This document shows, piece after piece, positions 16,813 to 25,570 of a stretch of DNA of 64,000 bases. Origin of the DNA: Azospirillum sp. B21 (GTDB lineage Bacteria > Pseudomonadota > Alphaproteobacteria > Azospirillales > Azospirillaceae); contig NZ_VTTO01000003.1 in NCBI RefSeq assembly GCF_008364825.1, positions 1-64,000 on the forward strand, written 5' to 3'. Below the pieces are notes generated by a model. It was not told where the DNA came from, did not search any database, and was given only the letters and a program-made list of their open reading frames with translations. Position numbers and translations under genes: made by a program. Numbering within the stretch: the stretch's first letter is position 1; every line of letters starts with the position of its first letter.

Positions 16813-17868
16813 ATGAAGTCGGCTGTCGCCGCTCTGCTGCTCGGGATCGGCCTCGCCGCCGGCGCGGCATTGCCCGCCGCGGCCCAGTCCAGCGTCCGCG
16901 TCGGCGGTCCGGTCGATCAGCTGGCCAACAGCCAGCAGTTCGAACGCGAAGCGCCGCCGGTGCCGACCCAGGTCCCCGGGAAGAGCGTCGCCGAGGGTTG
17001 GCACGGCATCCGCCTGGGCGAGCAGGGCACCGTCTCCATCCCCAACAAGCAGGCCGGCGTCCTGATCCAGTCGGAAGGAGAGGCTTGGCGCGCGGTGCGC
17101 AACGGGCCGCTCAGCCAGTACGGCACCTGGGTGCTCGCCGGCATCATGGCGCTGCTGGTGCTGTTCTTCCTGGTCCGCGGTCGCATCCGCATCGATGGCG
17201 AGAAGACCGGCCGCACCATCCAGCGCTTCAACGCCTTCGAGCGCGCCGTGCACTGGCTGACCGCCGGCAGCTTCGTCGTGCTCGCCATCTCCGGTCTGAA
17301 CGTGCTGTACGGCCGCTATACGCTGCTGCCGCTGATCGGGCCGGAGCTCTTCGCCGCCTTCACCCATTACGGCAAGCTGGCGCACAATTTCCTGGGATTC
17401 GCCTTCATCCTGGGCGTGGCGCTGATCTTCGTCCTGTGGGCCCGGCACAACATTCCATCGCGTCATGACCTGACCTGGTTCCTGAAGGCGGGCGGCCTGT
17501 TCTCCAAGGGCGTCCACCCGCCGGCGCACAAGTTCAACGGTGGTCAGAAGATCATCTTCTGGTCGACCGTGGTCGGCGGCGCGGCACTGGGCTTCACCGG
17601 CGTGCAGTTGATCTTCCCCTTCAGCTTCGCCACGCTGGAGGAGCTGCAGCTCTACCAACTGGCCCACGCCGCAATCGCCGTCATCATGATCGCCATCATC
17701 CTGGCGCACATCTACATCGGCTCCGTCGGCATGGAAGGCGCCTTTGCCGCCATGGGCGACGGTCAGGTCGAACTGCAATGGGCGCGCGAGCACCATTCGC
17801 TGTGGGTCGAGGAAGTGACCGGCGAGAAGGTGCGCCACGGCCATCATCACGGGACGCCGGCGGAGTAG
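16813..17868 (+). CDS. Formate dehydrogenase, cytochrome b (gamma) subunit
   Basis: 351-residue membrane protein. It has an N-terminal signal peptide (MKSAVAALLLGIGLAAGAAL, AAAQ), a periplasmic stretch of about 90 residues, one extra hydrophobic segment (WVLAGIMALLVLFFLVRG), then the four-helix b556 core: FNAFERAVHWLTAGSFVVLA, a second helix around HYGKLAHNFLGFAFI, a third around 230-260 and a last with HAAIAVIMIAIILAHIYIG. Histidines in helices one, two and four are placed to bind two haems b. It hands electrons to quinone. An ATG at 16798 with AGGGAG is an alternative start. Ends the operon at repeat copy C. Confidence 0.93.
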   Translation: MKSAVAALLLGIGLAAGAALPAAAQSSVRVGGPVDQLANSQQFEREAPPVPTQVPGKSVAEGWHGIRLGEQGTVSIPNKQAGVLIQSEGEAWRAVRNGPLSQYGTWVLAGIMALLVLFFLVRGRIRIDGEKTGRTIQRFNAFERAVHWLTAGSFVVLAISGLNVLYGRYTLLPLIGPELFAAFTHYGKLAHNFLGFAFILGVALIFVLWARHNIPSRHDLTWFLKAGGLFSKGVHPPAHKFNGGQKIIFWSTVVGGAALGFTGVQLIFPFSFATLEELQLYQLAHAAIAVIMIAIILAHIYIGSVGMEGAFAAMGDGQVELQWAREHHSLWVEEVTGEKVRHGHHHGTPAE

Positions 17869-17884
17869 GGGCTGCTTGGCTGAC

Positions 17885-18020
17885 GGCGTTAGACCCCCAC
17901 CCCAACCCTCCCCCGCTGAGCGGGGGAGGGGGCTTGTGTTGATGCGGGAGAGCGTCGCTCTGCGAAGTGGCAGCAGTCCCTCCCCCGCCCAGCGGGGGAG
18001 GATAGGTGGGGGCTAACGCC
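17885..18020. repeat. C-run/G-run palindromic repeat, copy C
   Basis: Outer arms GGCGTTAG / CTAACGCC (17885-17892 and 18013-18020), then CCCCCACC / GGTGGGGG, and two inner hairpins CCCCCGCTGAGCGGGGG and CCCCCGCCCAGCGGGGG. Longest uninterrupted outer symmetry among the copies. It separates the FDH operon from the aldolase gene. Confidence 0.92.
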
Positions 18021-18100
18021 GTCACAGATCTACGCCCCCCTTGACCCCCACCACGCTCCATGGCCCCCTTGGCGCTCCCGCCACCCCGGAGGCGCCCGCC

Positions 18101-18790
18101 ATGACCACCCACTTCGCCGAACGTCAGGCCGTGATCGACGGCTGCCTTGCCATGAACCGGCTGGGCATCAACCAGGGCATGTCGGGAAACCTGTCGCACC
18201 GGGTCGAGGGGGGCTTCCTCGTCACCCCGACCAGTATGCCCTATGAGGCGATGACCCCGGACGACATCGTCGAGATGGGCTTTGACGGCACCTATCTGGG
18301 CAACCGCCGGCCCTCGTCGGAATGGCGGATCCATCGCGATATCCTGCGGGCGCGGCCGGACGTGACGGTCGTCCTGCATGCCCATCCGACCTTCGCCACC
18401 GCACTGGCGGTGCATGGCCGCGGCATCCCGTCCTTCCATTACATGGTGGCGCTGGCCGGTGGCGATTCGATCCGCTGCGCCCCCTACGCCACCTTCGGCA
18501 CACAGGAACTGTCGGACCATGCCCTGACGGCGCTGGACGGGCGGCTCGCCTGCCTGCTCGCCAATCACGGCATGATCGTGCTGGGGACGAGCGTGGCGAG
18601 CGCCCTGTCCCTCGCCGTGGAGGTCGAGACGCTGGCCCGCCAGTATCTCTACGCCCAGCAGTTCGGCGAACCGGTGATCCTGCCGCCCGACGAGATCGCG
18701 CGGGTGGCGGAGAAGATGCGGCGGTTGAAATACGGCCAGCCGGTCGACGACAACGACGCGCCGGAAGACACCGCGCGCCCCCGCTCCTGA
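18101..18790 (+). CDS. Class II aldolase/adducin family protein
   Basis: 229-residue zinc-dependent enzyme of the L-fuculose-phosphate/L-ribulose-phosphate aldolase-epimerase family. Zinc ligands and catalytic acid are visible: E74 (SSEWRIH), H93 and H95 (LHAHPTFAT) and H156 (ANHGMIV); GNLSHR near residue 29 is the phosphate-binding loop. Sugar substrate cannot be told from sequence. The ATG at 18101 follows GGAGG; the frame is open to 18041 within the flank of repeat C but with no better start. Confidence 0.9.
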   Translation: MTTHFAERQAVIDGCLAMNRLGINQGMSGNLSHRVEGGFLVTPTSMPYEAMTPDDIVEMGFDGTYLGNRRPSSEWRIHRDILRARPDVTVVLHAHPTFATALAVHGRGIPSFHYMVALAGGDSIRCAPYATFGTQELSDHALTALDGRLACLLANHGMIVLGTSVASALSLAVEVETLARQYLYAQQFGEPVILPPDEIARVAEKMRRLKYGQPVDDNDAPEDTARPRS

Positions 18791-18806
18791 TTATCCGGCG
18801 TCCCGG

Positions 18807-20864
18807 TTACGGCCCGATCTGCGTCATCGAATTGCTGCCGGCGAGATGGCCGGCCGGCTTTAGCGAAGCGACCCGCAGCAGCGGCTTGGCATTCCCGACG
18901 GCCTCCACCTGCAGCGCACGTTCTTCCGCCGGTGCTTCATAGACGGCGGGAAGGGCGATGGTGATGCGCGTGCCCTGGCCGGGTTCGCTCGCCACCTCGA
19001 TGTCGCCGCCCAGCATCGCCGTGTAATGGCCGACCAGCGTCAGACCCAGCCCGGCGCCGCGCGGCTTGCCCTGCCCACGCGTCGCCACGGTGCCGTTGCC
19101 GGCCCCTTGGACGAAGGGCTGGAACAGCCGCCCGGTCTGCGCGCTGGGGAAACCGCGGCCGCTGTCGGCGACCGTGAAGCGGTACCAGCGGGCGCCGTTC
19201 CGCTCCATCTTCTCCGCCGACAGGGTGACCGTGCCCTCCTGCGTGAACTTGCAGGCGTTGTCGAGAAGGTTCAGCAGGGTCTGCCGCACCTTGGTGAAGT
19301 CGGAATGCATCTGCCCGAGCCCGGCGGGGGCGGACAGCTCCAGCGCGTTGCCATAGAGGTCGGCGGCAGGCATCGACCGCTCGCGCGCCTCGGTCAGCAG
19401 CCGGTTGATGTCGAAATCCTGCAGGCAGACGTCCATCGCCCCGGCCTCGATCTTCGCATAGTCCAGCAGCGCATCGACCAGGGTGGTCAACTGCTCCCCG
19501 GTCCACTGGATATGCTCGACGTCGGTCGCAAGTTCGTCGACGCCCAGCCGGTGCAAGTCGGTCATCAGCGACTGGCTGGCATTGACGATCTCGGTCAGCG
19601 GTCCGTGCAGTTCATGGCCCATATTGACCAGGAAGTCGCTCTTGGCCCGGCTTGCGGCCTCGGCCAGCGCCTTTTCGCGCAAGAGGCGGGTATGCTCCAC
19701 CTCCGCCTCGCGGCGTTCGCGCTCGGTGTCCTCGGCGGTGTTGCGCAGGGTTTCCACCGCACGCGCCATGGCGGCGATCTCGTCCTGCCCGGTCAGCGCC
19801 GGCAGCGTCAGGTCGGTGCGGCCGGCGGCCAGCGCCGATACGGCGGTTGCCATGGTCTTCATCGGCGCCGTCACGCTGCGCTGGACCAGCCAGAGCGCCA
19901 GCAGCCCGGCCAGTAGGACTGCACCGCCGATCCACAGGGCGACCGTGGTGTAGCCCGACAGTCCGTCGGCCAAAGTGCCGCGCAGCGCCTGGGTCCCGGC
20001 CTCCGCCCGGCGGCGGATCTCGCCCAGGTTGGCGGCGATGCCGGCGGCATTGGCGGCCATCGCCTCGGCGCGCAGGGTGTCCTCCTCGGCGACGGCCGAT
20101 TCGATGGCGGTCAGCACGCCGCCGGCCTTGGACAGCAGGGCCGACACCTCGTCGATCGCCTGCTTGGTGCCGGGGACCCACAGGTAGCGGTTCATTTCCG
20201 CCAGCCGGTCGCGGGCGACGGCCAGCTGGGTGCGCATCGCCTCGGCATCCTGCGGGTCGCGGCGGTCGATGAAGCGGGTCAGATGGTCCTGCATCAGCAG
20301 CACCGCGATGGCCGCGTCGCTGGCCAGAGCGGTCGAATCGACGCCGCCGGCACTCTTGAGATGGTCCAGCTTCTGACGGGTCTGGGCAACCATCGGTTCC
20401 AGCACGCCGGTGATCTGGCCGTTGCGGTCGCTGCGCAGGGCGATGACCTTCTGCACCGCGGCCCAATAGTCATCGAGCGCTGATTTGGCCTTGTCGACGC
20501 CCTGCCGATCCGCGATCTCCACCGCGCCTTTGGACAGGGTGTCGAGCCGCTCGCGCAGCGTGTCGTGCCGCCAGGAGGCGTCGAGCAGGCTTTGGTCGTC
20601 GCCGTAGGTCAGATGGTCGCGCACCGCGACCTCCAGGTCGCGCAGGCTGACGTCGGCGTCCGCCGCCGCCTGCGACAGGTCGGCGCGGCCGGAGAAGGCG
20701 CCGATGTCGCGCGATACCGCGTAGAACCAGCCGAGTCCGACCAGCGCCAGCAGGGCCACAAGTCCGAGCGCGATGCCGAAGCCCGTGCTGACCCGGGCCG
20801 ACACGGTCATGTCGCGGAATCGGGTCCGGCGGTCGCTCCGGGACAGAATGCCGTTCCGCTTCAC
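18807..20864 (-). CDS. Membrane-bound sensor histidine kinase
   Basis: 685-residue two-component kinase. TM1 at about residues 27-48, a long helical periplasmic domain of roughly 260 residues, TM2 at about 310-330, a HAMP domain, a short coiled coil, then HisKA with the box FLVNMGHELHGPLTEIVNA (phospho-His in GHEL; HGPL replaces the usual RTPL) and HATPase_c with NLLDNACKFT, DSGRGF and GAGLGLTL. The periplasmic part resembles four-helix-bundle sensors (CHASE3-like); ligand unknown. GTG start at 20864 after GGGAG. No response regulator gene lies next to it, so it is an orphan kinase here. Confidence 0.9.
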   Translation of the reverse strand: MKRNGILSRSDRRTRFRDMTVSARVSTGFGIALGLVALLALVGLGWFYAVSRDIGAFSGRADLSQAAADADVSLRDLEVAVRDHLTYGDDQSLLDASWRHDTLRERLDTLSKGAVEIADRQGVDKAKSALDDYWAAVQKVIALRSDRNGQITGVLEPMVAQTRQKLDHLKSAGGVDSTALASDAAIAVLLMQDHLTRFIDRRDPQDAEAMRTQLAVARDRLAEMNRYLWVPGTKQAIDEVSALLSKAGGVLTAIESAVAEEDTLRAEAMAANAAGIAANLGEIRRRAEAGTQALRGTLADGLSGYTTVALWIGGAVLLAGLLALWLVQRSVTAPMKTMATAVSALAAGRTDLTLPALTGQDEIAAMARAVETLRNTAEDTERERREAEVEHTRLLREKALAEAASRAKSDFLVNMGHELHGPLTEIVNASQSLMTDLHRLGVDELATDVEHIQWTGEQLTTLVDALLDYAKIEAGAMDVCLQDFDINRLLTEARERSMPAADLYGNALELSAPAGLGQMHSDFTKVRQTLLNLLDNACKFTQEGTVTLSAEKMERNGARWYRFTVADSGRGFPSAQTGRLFQPFVQGAGNGTVATRGQGKPRGAGLGLTLVGHYTAMLGGDIEVASEPGQGTRITIALPAVYEAPAEERALQVEAVGNAKPLLRVASLKPAGHLAGSNSMTQIGP

Positions 20865-21001
20865 ACCGACTCCCGCTTGCGCTGTGCCTGACGAATCGCA
20901 TGGGCGGCCACTACCGTTGGCCGGCTCCCGCGCGGCGCGGATTGTAGCTTGGTGATCCCCGCAGGCAAACAGACAAGTGTGCGACGGAGTACCGCCAAAG
21001 G

Positions 21002-21802
21002 TCAGGAAGCATCCCCGGAGGTGAAGGCATAGGCATGCATGCCCAGGCTGCCATGCTCGAACCCCGCATGCAGCCGCTCGGTTCTCGGCTGCGGCCCGGC
21101 GGCGCCGAACGCCACCGGCAGCGGCAGGAAATGCTCGTCGCTGGGATGGGCACGGCGGGCGTCCGGGCTGGCGGTCAGCCAGTCGCCGAGAGCTTGGGTG
21201 TCGCCGGCCTCCAGCGTCCGGTCCAGCCAGCCGGCGAAGCCGGTCGCCCAGGCCGCTGCGCAGGTCCCGCCGAAACGGAATTCCCGCAGATTGTGGACAG
21301 CGCCACCGCTGGCGAGGATCAACACGCCGTCCCGCCGCAGCGACTCCAGCTGCCGTCCCAGCGCGATGTGGTCAGCGGCGCTGCGGTGGGGCATCACCGC
21401 GAGTTGCGCCACCGGGATGTCGGCATCCGGATACATCAGCATCAGCGGCACCCAGGCGCCATGGTCCAGGCCCTGCGCCGGGTCGATCGCGGCGCCGGTC
21501 AACTCCGCGACCCGGTCAGCCAGTGCCGGCGCGCCGGGGGCGGGGTAGCGCATGCGGTAAAGCGCGTCGGGAAAGCCGTAGAAGTCGTGAATGGTCTCCG
21601 GCGCGGTGGCACCGCTGACCGCGGGGCCGCGGGTCGTCCAGTGGGCGGAAACCGCCAGGATGGCGCTCGGCCGGCCGAGCCTGCGGCCGAGCCCGGCCAG
21701 GAAGTCGCGGCCGGCGCTGGTCTCCAGGATCAGCGTGGGGGCGCCGTGGGAGACGAAGACCGACGGGAATGGGGCGGCGGATGGCTGGGCGAGGGAGGAC
21801 AT
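21002..21802 (-). CDS. DODA-type extradiol dioxygenase (LigB family, YgiD-like)
   Basis: 266-residue metal-dependent enzyme of the LigB/DODA family that opens aromatic diol rings. Seen: VSHGAPTL near the N-terminus (first His ligand), SAHWTTRG near residue 55, LDHGAWVPL near residue 115 and ASGGAVHNLREF near residue 175, the four motifs that hold the metal and catalytic His. Substrate unknown; YgiD itself acts on DOPA. ATG at 21802 after CCGGAG. The gene lies just past the terminator of the ATP synthase operon and is transcribed separately. Confidence 0.9.
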   Translation of the reverse strand: MSSLAQPSAAPFPSVFVSHGAPTLILETSAGRDFLAGLGRRLGRPSAILAVSAHWTTRGPAVSGATAPETIHDFYGFPDALYRMRYPAPGAPALADRVAELTGAAIDPAQGLDHGAWVPLMLMYPDADIPVAQLAVMPHRSAADHIALGRQLESLRRDGVLILASGGAVHNLREFRFGGTCAAAWATGFAGWLDRTLEAGDTQALGDWLTASPDARRAHPSDEHFLPLPVAFGAAGPQPRTERLHAGFEHGSLGMHAYAFTSGDAS

Positions 21803-21863
21803 GGACGAACGGAACTCCGGCCGGGCGGTGGGGGAGGGCGGGGACAGTTCCATTCGAGCAAAG

Positions 21864-21893
21864 AAAAACCCCGGCGCCTAGGCCGGGGTTTTT
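21864..21893 (-). terminator. Rho-independent terminator of the atp F0 operon
   Basis: Perfect 12-base stem AAAAACCCCGGC / GCCGGGGTTTTT with a 6-base loop. The T-run follows on both strands, so it can act in both directions; it lies 85 bases after the atpF stop. Confidence 0.92.
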
Positions 21894-21977
21894 CGAAAGT
21901 CCGTTGTTCACGCCGCAACAATGGTCAAGGGACCCGTGCCGCTGCGGAACCCGGTGACTCCAACCGGTGGGGACCGA

Positions 21978-22457
21978 TCAGTGCAGGTGCTTCGGCAGCT
22001 CGCCGATCGACTGCTCGATCAGCTTGTCGGCCTGCATCGGCGGCAGGCCGCCGGAGAGGACGCGCTTGCTGGCGCCGATGGCGACGTCGACGGTCAGGTT
22101 GCGGACCTCGGCCAGCGCCGCGGCTTCCGCCTGGGCGATGCGGTCCATGGCCTGGGCCTCGCGGCGCTTCAGCGACGCTTCCAGGTCGGTTCCGGCCTGG
22201 GCCCGCAGACGGGCGGCTTCCTCGCGGGCATGGGCCAGGAAAGCCTCGGCGTCCTTCTGGGCGTCGGCCAGACGGCGCTGGTAGCCGTTCAGCAGGGCCT
22301 GGGCGTCCTTGTGCAGACGCTCGGCCTCGTCCAGTTCGGAACGGATGCGCTCGGCGCGGCCGTCCAGCATGGTGCCGATGGCGGCCGACGCCTTCTTCCA
22401 GACCAGGGCCACGAAGATGACGAAGGCGACGAAGACCCAAAATTCAGGTGCGTTCAT
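21978..22457 (-). CDS. atpF: ATP synthase F0 subunit b
   Basis: 159-residue peripheral-stalk subunit. One N-terminal membrane helix (FWVFVAFVIFVALVWKKA, residues 6-23) is followed by a long charged coiled coil (many Ala/Glu/Arg heptads) to the C-terminus. In alphaproteobacteria the stalk is a b/b' heterodimer; this is the shorter b partner, its start overlapping the b' stop by 4 bases. Last gene of the F0 operon, followed by a strong terminator. F1 genes are not in the window. Confidence 0.95.
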   Translation of the reverse strand: MNAPEFWVFVAFVIFVALVWKKASAAIGTMLDGRAERIRSELDEAERLHKDAQALLNGYQRRLADAQKDAEAFLAHAREEAARLRAQAGTDLEASLKRREAQAMDRIAQAEAAALAEVRNLTVDVAIGASKRVLSGGLPPMQADKLIEQSIGELPKHLH

Positions 22458-23104
22458 CCCCGGCGCTCCTCAAGCACGGCCGCGACGGCGGCGTCCGCCT
22501 GGGCCTGATCGACCTCGACACCGGCCAGACGGCCGGCGATGTCGCGGACGATCCCGGTCGATTCGGCGCGGATGTTGGCCAGGGCCTGATCCTTCGCCGC
22601 GGCGATGGACGCCTCGGCGCTGCGCAGACGCTCGGTGATGTCGGCGTTCAGCTGGGCCTGGCGGGCCTGGTTGTTCGCCTCGATATCGGCGCTGGCCTGG
22701 GCGATGACGCCCTGGGCCTCGCTGCGGGCGCCGGCGAGGGACTTCTCGACCTGGGCCAGGATGGCCTCGGCCTCTTCCTTCAGTTGGGCGGCCTTGGCGA
22801 GATCACGCGAAATGCGCTCCTGCCGCGCTTCCAGAACCTCGGCCACGCGCGGAAGCGCCTTCTTGGACATGAGGTAGTAGAGAACGCCGAAGGTCAGAGC
22901 CAGCCAGAAGATCTGGGTCGGGAAATTGGCGGGATTGAGCTGCGGCAGGCCGCCGGAAGCGTGCTCGCCGCCGTGCGCCGCGTCCGGAGCGTGCTCCGCC
23001 GCGGCCGCCAGGACGGTGCCGGCCATCGTGGTGAGGGTGACGAGCGAGGCGCCCGCCACTCCCGACCAGCGGGCCAGCCGGCCTTTGGCCAACAGGTTCG
23101 GCAT
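22454..23104 (-). CDS. atpF': ATP synthase F0 subunit b'
   Basis: 216-residue b' subunit. A leader of about 55 residues, with one hydrophobic stretch and a His/Ala-rich piece (EHAPDAAHGGEHASGG), precedes the conserved LPQLNPANFPTQIFWLALTF with its membrane helix, then KKALPRVAEVLEARQERI and a long coiled coil. The extra N-terminal hydrophobic segment is longer than in the E. coli b subunit and may be a cleaved signal or a second membrane pass. Start overlaps nothing upstream; atpE lies 94 bases before it. Confidence 0.94.
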   Translation of the reverse strand: MPNLLAKGRLARWSGVAGASLVTLTTMAGTVLAAAAEHAPDAAHGGEHASGGLPQLNPANFPTQIFWLALTFGVLYYLMSKKALPRVAEVLEARQERISRDLAKAAQLKEEAEAILAQVEKSLAGARSEAQGVIAQASADIEANNQARQAQLNADITERLRSAEASIAAAKDQALANIRAESTGIVRDIAGRLAGVEVDQAQADAAVAAVLEERRG

Positions 23105-23166
23105 GATCGGTCCCCCTAGGCAAAGGAGCGGCGCCGAAACTTCGATGAAGAAGCCCGGCGCCGCGT

Positions 23167-23195
23167 CAGAGCTGTTTTTTTGAAAAGCCGCTCTG
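23167..23195 (-). other. Weak hairpin between atpE and atpF'
   Basis: CAGAGC / GCTCTG arms around an A/T-rich loop directly after the atpE stop. It could attenuate or protect the message so that subunit c is made in excess; this is inference. Confidence 0.3.
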
Positions 23196-23198
23196 GCC

Positions 23199-23423
23199 TT
23201 AGGCGAACAGGATCAGGAAGGCGATCAGCAGAGCGAACAGCGCGACGGCTTCCGTCAGCGCGAAGCCCAGAATGCCGATCGGGAAAACCTTCGGCTGGAC
23301 GGCCGGGTTACGGGCGATCGAGCCGATCAGGGTCGAGAAGATGTTGCCGATACCCAGGCCGACACCGGCGAGGGCGATGACAGCCAGACCGGCACCGATG
23401 AACTTGGCGGCTTGAGGATCCAT
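23199..23423 (-). CDS. atpE: ATP synthase F0 subunit c
   Basis: 74-residue proteolipid with two membrane helices. Helix 1 carries the glycine pattern GVGLGIGN (residues 20-27), the polar loop is [10 protein letters not shown], and helix 2 holds the ion-carrying carboxylate E58 in [14 protein letters not shown]. The residues around E58 are of the proton-type. Strong start ATG at 23423. Rings of this protein turn with proton flow and drive F1. Confidence 0.97.
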   Translation of the reverse strand: MDPQAAKFIGAGLAVIALAGVGLGIGNIFSTLIGSIARNPAVQPKVFPIGILGFALTEAVALFALLIAFLILFA

Positions 23424-23503
23424 TGTACTCTCTTCCTCTAGGTAAGGGTGAACTTGTTGGAACTTGAGGTGGACAGGAGGTCCGGCCTTTCGCCGGGAGC
23501 CGC

Positions 23504-24247
23504 TTAGTGCAGCTCCAGAGCGTCGCGGATGTACAGGCAGGTCAGGATCGAGAAGACGTAGGCTTGCAGGAAAGCCACCAGGAACTCGAAGCCGGTCAGT
23601 GCGACGTTGATCGCCAGCGGGACGAGGCCGGTGACGAAGCCCAGCGCGCCGAGACCGCTGATCATCATGACCGTGAAGCCGGCAAAGACCTTCAGCATCG
23701 TGTGACCGGCCATCATGTTGGCGAACAGTCGGATCGAGAGGCTGACGGGGCGCATCACGTAGGAGATCACCTCGATCGGGATGAGGATCGGGGCGAGCGC
23801 GATCGGAGCGCCATGCGGCATGAAGAAGGAGAAGAAATGCAGGCCATGCTTCAGCAGGGCCAGGATAGTCACGAACACGAACACCGTCGCCGCCAGCGCG
23901 AAGGTCACGATGATGTGGCTGGTGAAGGTGAAGGTGTAGGGGATCATGCCGATCATGTTGCCGATCAGCACGAACATGAAGATCGAGAACACGAACGGGA
24001 AGTAGGGCTTGGCGTCGTGGCCGGCGTTGTCGCGCACCAGGTTCGCGACGAACTCGTAGAACATCTCGGCCAGCGCTTGCAGACGGCCGGGAACCATCGA
24101 CTTGTTCGCCATACCCATGACCAGCAGGGCGTAGATCGCCGCCACGGCCACGACCATGAAGAAGGCCGAGTTCGTGAAGGACACGTCGTAGCCGCCGAGC
24201 ACGATCTGGAACAACGGGTTGATTTGGAACTGGTGCAGCGGATCCAA
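23504..24247 (-). CDS. atpB: ATP synthase F0 subunit a
   Basis: 247-residue integral membrane stator subunit with five or six hydrophobic segments. The essential arginine is in the helix [17 protein letters not shown] at about residue 175, and the last helix has [20 protein letters not shown] with the conserved Gln. It forms the two proton half-channels against the c ring. Spaced 80 bases before atpE and 12 bases after atpI. Confidence 0.97.
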   Translation of the reverse strand: MDPLHQFQINPLFQIVLGGYDVSFTNSAFFMVVAVAAIYALLVMGMANKSMVPGRLQALAEMFYEFVANLVRDNAGHDAKPYFPFVFSIFMFVLIGNMIGMIPYTFTFTSHIIVTFALAATVFVFVTILALLKHGLHFFSFFMPHGAPIALAPILIPIEVISYVMRPVSLSIRLFANMMAGHTMLKVFAGFTVMMISGLGALGFVTGLVPLAINVALTGFEFLVAFLQAYVFSILTCLYIRDALELH

Positions 24248-24259
24248 GGTCGTCCTCGC

Positions 24260-24628
24260 TCAGTGTGCGTCGCCGTCTTGGCGCTCGTTGTCGTCCCCAG
24301 TGGGCCGGCGGTAGCCGGCGGCGATGCCGAAGCCGGTGACGGCCCGGTAGACGTTCAGGACTCCCGCCGCGGCCCCAAGGAAGAACATGACGATCAGTCC
24401 CCAGGGCGCGGTGCCGAGCCAGCGATCGAGCAGAAGCCCGCCGCCGACGCCGACGATCATGGCTGCAACAAGCTCCGTCCCGATGCGCCAGGCGGTGGCG
24501 AGGGCACCCTGCGGCGGACGGTGGTATTTGCTACCGGGTCCGCCAGACCAGCCGCGTTGTCCCTCACGCGCCTTTCGCAACCGGGCTTCGAGGTCATCCA
24601 AAGGATCGGGGGGCGTTTTGTTGTCCAT
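24260..24628 (-). CDS. atpI: ATP synthase-associated protein AtpI (AtpZ/AtpI family)
   Basis: 122-residue protein; charged N-terminus ([15 protein letters not shown]), then two membrane helices: [20 protein letters not shown] and [21 protein letters not shown]. These are the marks of the AtpI/AtpZ family that helps c-ring assembly or Mg uptake. The ATG at 24628 has GAGGCGG upstream; an earlier start at 24640 adds four residues. First gene of the F0 operon, read from a strong promoter about 55 bases upstream. Confidence 0.9.
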   Translation of the reverse strand: MDNKTPPDPLDDLEARLRKAREGQRGWSGGPGSKYHRPPQGALATAWRIGTELVAAMIVGVGGGLLLDRWLGTAPWGLIVMFFLGAAAGVLNVYRAVTGFGIAAGYRRPTGDDNERQDGDAH

Positions 24629-24685
24629 TCCGCCTCTCAATCACCCTTGGCACTCGTTGGCTCGCAGCCATGCGAAAGCGGCGAG

Positions 24686-24714
24686 ACCATACGGGTGGGG
24701 CGTTACCCTGTCAA
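24686..24714 (-). promoter_or_regulatory. Sigma-70-type promoter of the atp F0 operon
   Basis: TTGACA (24709-24714), 17-base spacer, TATGGT (24686-24691) on the minus strand, close to consensus and well placed before atpI. Confidence 0.75.
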
Positions 24715-24814
24715 GTCGCAAAACCTGCGGTGTAAGCCATTGAAAAGATTAAGAAAGACAGGAAATGTCGCGGATTTTGCCGCGGTGCGGCGCGTTGTCC
24801 CGCTCCAGCATGCG

Positions 24815-24855
24815 AAAAAACCCGGTGGTATGACCGCTTTTCCGGGGTTTTTGGG
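24815..24855 (-). terminator. Rho-independent terminator after the SCO gene
   Basis: Minus-strand stem AAAAACCCCGG / CCGGGTTTTTT with one bulged base and a loop of about 17 bases; T6 follows. It lies 25 bases after the SCO stop. Confidence 0.75.
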
Positions 24856-24879
24856 AGCTTTTCACCCCCTCCGCGCCGC

Positions 24880-25494
24880 TCAGCCGGCGATCCGTCCGGA
24901 CAGATCCTGCACGATCTTGTCGGCCCCGGTGCCGCCGGGATACACGCCGACGAACTTTCCGTCCGGCCCCATCAGATAGATGAAGCTGGAATGGTCCATC
25001 AGGTAATCCTCGGGCTTTCCGTCCTTCTGCGGCGCTTTGGCATAATAGACGCGGTAGGCGCGGGCGGCCTCGCGCACCTGCTCCGCCGTGCCGGTCAGCC
25101 CGACCAAGCGGGGGTGGAACAGCGCCACATAATCGTTCATGTGCGCCACAGTGTCGCGGTCCGGATCGACCGTGATGAAGACGGGCTGCACCTGCTCCGC
25201 CTTCGGACCCAGCTGGTCCAGCGCCTGGGTCATCACCCCCAGTTCGGTCGGGCAGACGTCCGGGCAATAGGTGTAGCCGAAATAGATCAGCATGTATTTG
25301 CCGCGGAAATCGGCGTCGGTGACGGTGCGGCCGCGGTTGTCGGTCAGCGTGAAGGGGCCGCCGATCGGCACGGCGGTCTTCACCCCGCTTTCCACGGTGG
25401 TTGCGGCGTTGCGCACCTGCCACCACGCGATGCCGGCAGACACGGCGATGGCGAGGACGGACGCGGCGGCGATGCGGATGAGTCGTGCCTTCAT
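24880..25494 (-). CDS. SCO1/SenC family copper/redox protein
   Basis: 204-residue membrane-anchored periplasmic protein with a thioredoxin fold. N-terminal anchor at residues 6-24, then FGYTYCPDVCPTELG holding C77 and C81, and H168 in LMDHSSFIY; these three bind Cu. SCO proteins deliver copper to the CuA site of cytochrome c oxidase or reduce its cysteines. No oxidase genes are next to it. It precedes nothing obvious in an operon; the oxygen-related hemerythrin chemoreceptor lies 76 bases upstream on the same strand. Confidence 0.94.
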   Translation of the reverse strand: MKARLIRIAAASVLAIAVSAGIAWWQVRNAATTVESGVKTAVPIGGPFTLTDNRGRTVTDADFRGKYMLIYFGYTYCPDVCPTELGVMTQALDQLGPKAEQVQPVFITVDPDRDTVAHMNDYVALFHPRLVGLTGTAEQVREAARAYRVYYAKAPQKDGKPEDYLMDHSSFIYLMGPDGKFVGVYPGGTGADKIVQDLSGRIAG

Positions 25495-25570
25495 GGTCCG
25501 TCAGGAATGGGGCCGCTTGCCGCCCAGGTCAAGAGGCAGGGCATTGATCGGTCCGTAGGCCATATGCCCC

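Noticed and set aside
12760-17850. 1696-codon minus-strand open frame across the FDH operon
   Set aside because: It is antisense to three well-supported FDH genes and has shadow composition; no stop is expected from codon bias at this GC content.
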